This document shows positions 5,696 to 5,794 of a stretch of DNA of 5,794 bases, in pieces. The notes under the pieces are model-generated. The model was not told the DNA's origin, made no database searches, and saw only the letters and a list, made by a program, of their open reading frames with translations. How positions within the stretch are numbered: the first letter of the stretch is position 1; each line of letters begins with the position of its first letter. The DNA lies in assembly GCA_025361325.1 (NCBI GenBank), contig JANYAL010000108.1, positions 1 to 5,794 of the forward strand. Direction: 5' to 3'. The position numbers and the translations under genes are program-made. Origin of the DNA: Bacteroidota bacterium (lineage in GTDB: Bacteria; Bacteroidota; Bacteroidia; Chitinophagales; Chitinophagaceae).

Positions 5696-5794
5696 ATGAG
5701 CAAATATCCTTACCGCAAGGACCGTGATGAATTAAGGGAGTTATTGCAACAGTTTGAGAACCTTAAATCCGGTAAAAGCCACTCTTTCATAGAA
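5696..5794 (+). CDS. N-terminal fragment of a possible tetratricopeptide-repeat protein
   Basis: An ATG at 5696 opens a frame of 33 codons with no stop before the window edge. The visible protein is hydrophilic and helical-looking: MSKYPYRKDRDELRELLQQ, then FENLKSGKSHSFIE. It has no signal peptide, so it is probably cytosolic. The pattern of an acidic/basic helix ending in LLQQFENL, followed by SGKSHSFIE, resembles the start of a widespread Bacteroidota TPR protein. No TPR unit lies inside the window, so this rests on recollection of a short N-terminus. It is divergent from the small exported gene, with 159 bases between the starts. That the frame is a real coding start is much surer than its name. 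Confidence 0.6.
   Translation, partial: MSKYPYRKDRDELRELLQQFENLKSGKSHSFIE

Noticed and set aside
1..5794. Search for CRISPR arrays, tRNA or rRNA genes, transposase genes, toxin-antitoxin or defence genes
   Set aside because: No regularly spaced repeats, cloverleaf-like sequence, transposase motif or defence-related domain was seen on either strand. The content is housekeeping genes and small exported proteins.

Overview
The window reads as a chromosomal housekeeping segment from a member of the Bacteroidota. I would guess the Chitinophagaceae or a close relative, but that family-level call is inference. The evidence is threefold. Promoter-like boxes match the Bacteroidota -7 consensus TAnnTTTG, and the same 10-mer TACCTTTGCG lies just upstream of both rplY and yidC. 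No gene start has a Shine-Dalgarno sequence; starts are preceded by A/T-rich leaders. The protein set is also typical: a long YidC with a large periplasmic domain, a two-domain L25 with an Ala/Pro/Lys tail, and small exported proteins including a GLPGLI-like one.

Layout: (1) 1-517, minus strand: N-terminal 172 residues of RadC, running off the left edge. (2) 518-594: divergent intergenic region. (3) 595-1548, plus: prs, ribose-phosphate pyrophosphokinase. (4) 1549-1675: a foldable imperfect palindrome, a short direct repeat and the rplY promoter. (5) 1676-2338, plus: rplY, ribosomal protein bL25 of the TL5/CTC type, followed by a clear intrinsic terminator. (6) 2494-4341, plus: yidC, membrane protein insertase, with its own promoter. 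(7) 4460-5128, plus: an exported GLPGLI-like protein. (8) 5155-5179: a hairpin that can terminate transcription from both sides. (9) 5186-5536, minus: a small exported protein of unknown function, convergent with the previous gene. (10) 5537-5695: divergent intergenic region. (11) 5696-5794, plus: the first 33 codons of another gene, possibly a Bacteroidota TPR protein.

The genes share no single pathway. Prs makes PRPP for nucleotide, histidine and tryptophan synthesis. bL25 binds 5S rRNA in the large ribosomal subunit. YidC inserts and folds inner-membrane proteins. RadC is a JAB/MPN-domain protein. Each gene appears to be its own transcription unit, since a promoter-like box or a terminator falls in nearly every gap; I see no tight operon. 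I found no mobile element, CRISPR array, tRNA, rRNA or defence system, and nothing that I can defend as a new biological system. The observations most worth a second look are the 68-nt imperfect palindrome between prs and rplY and the two exported proteins of unknown function that share a terminator.
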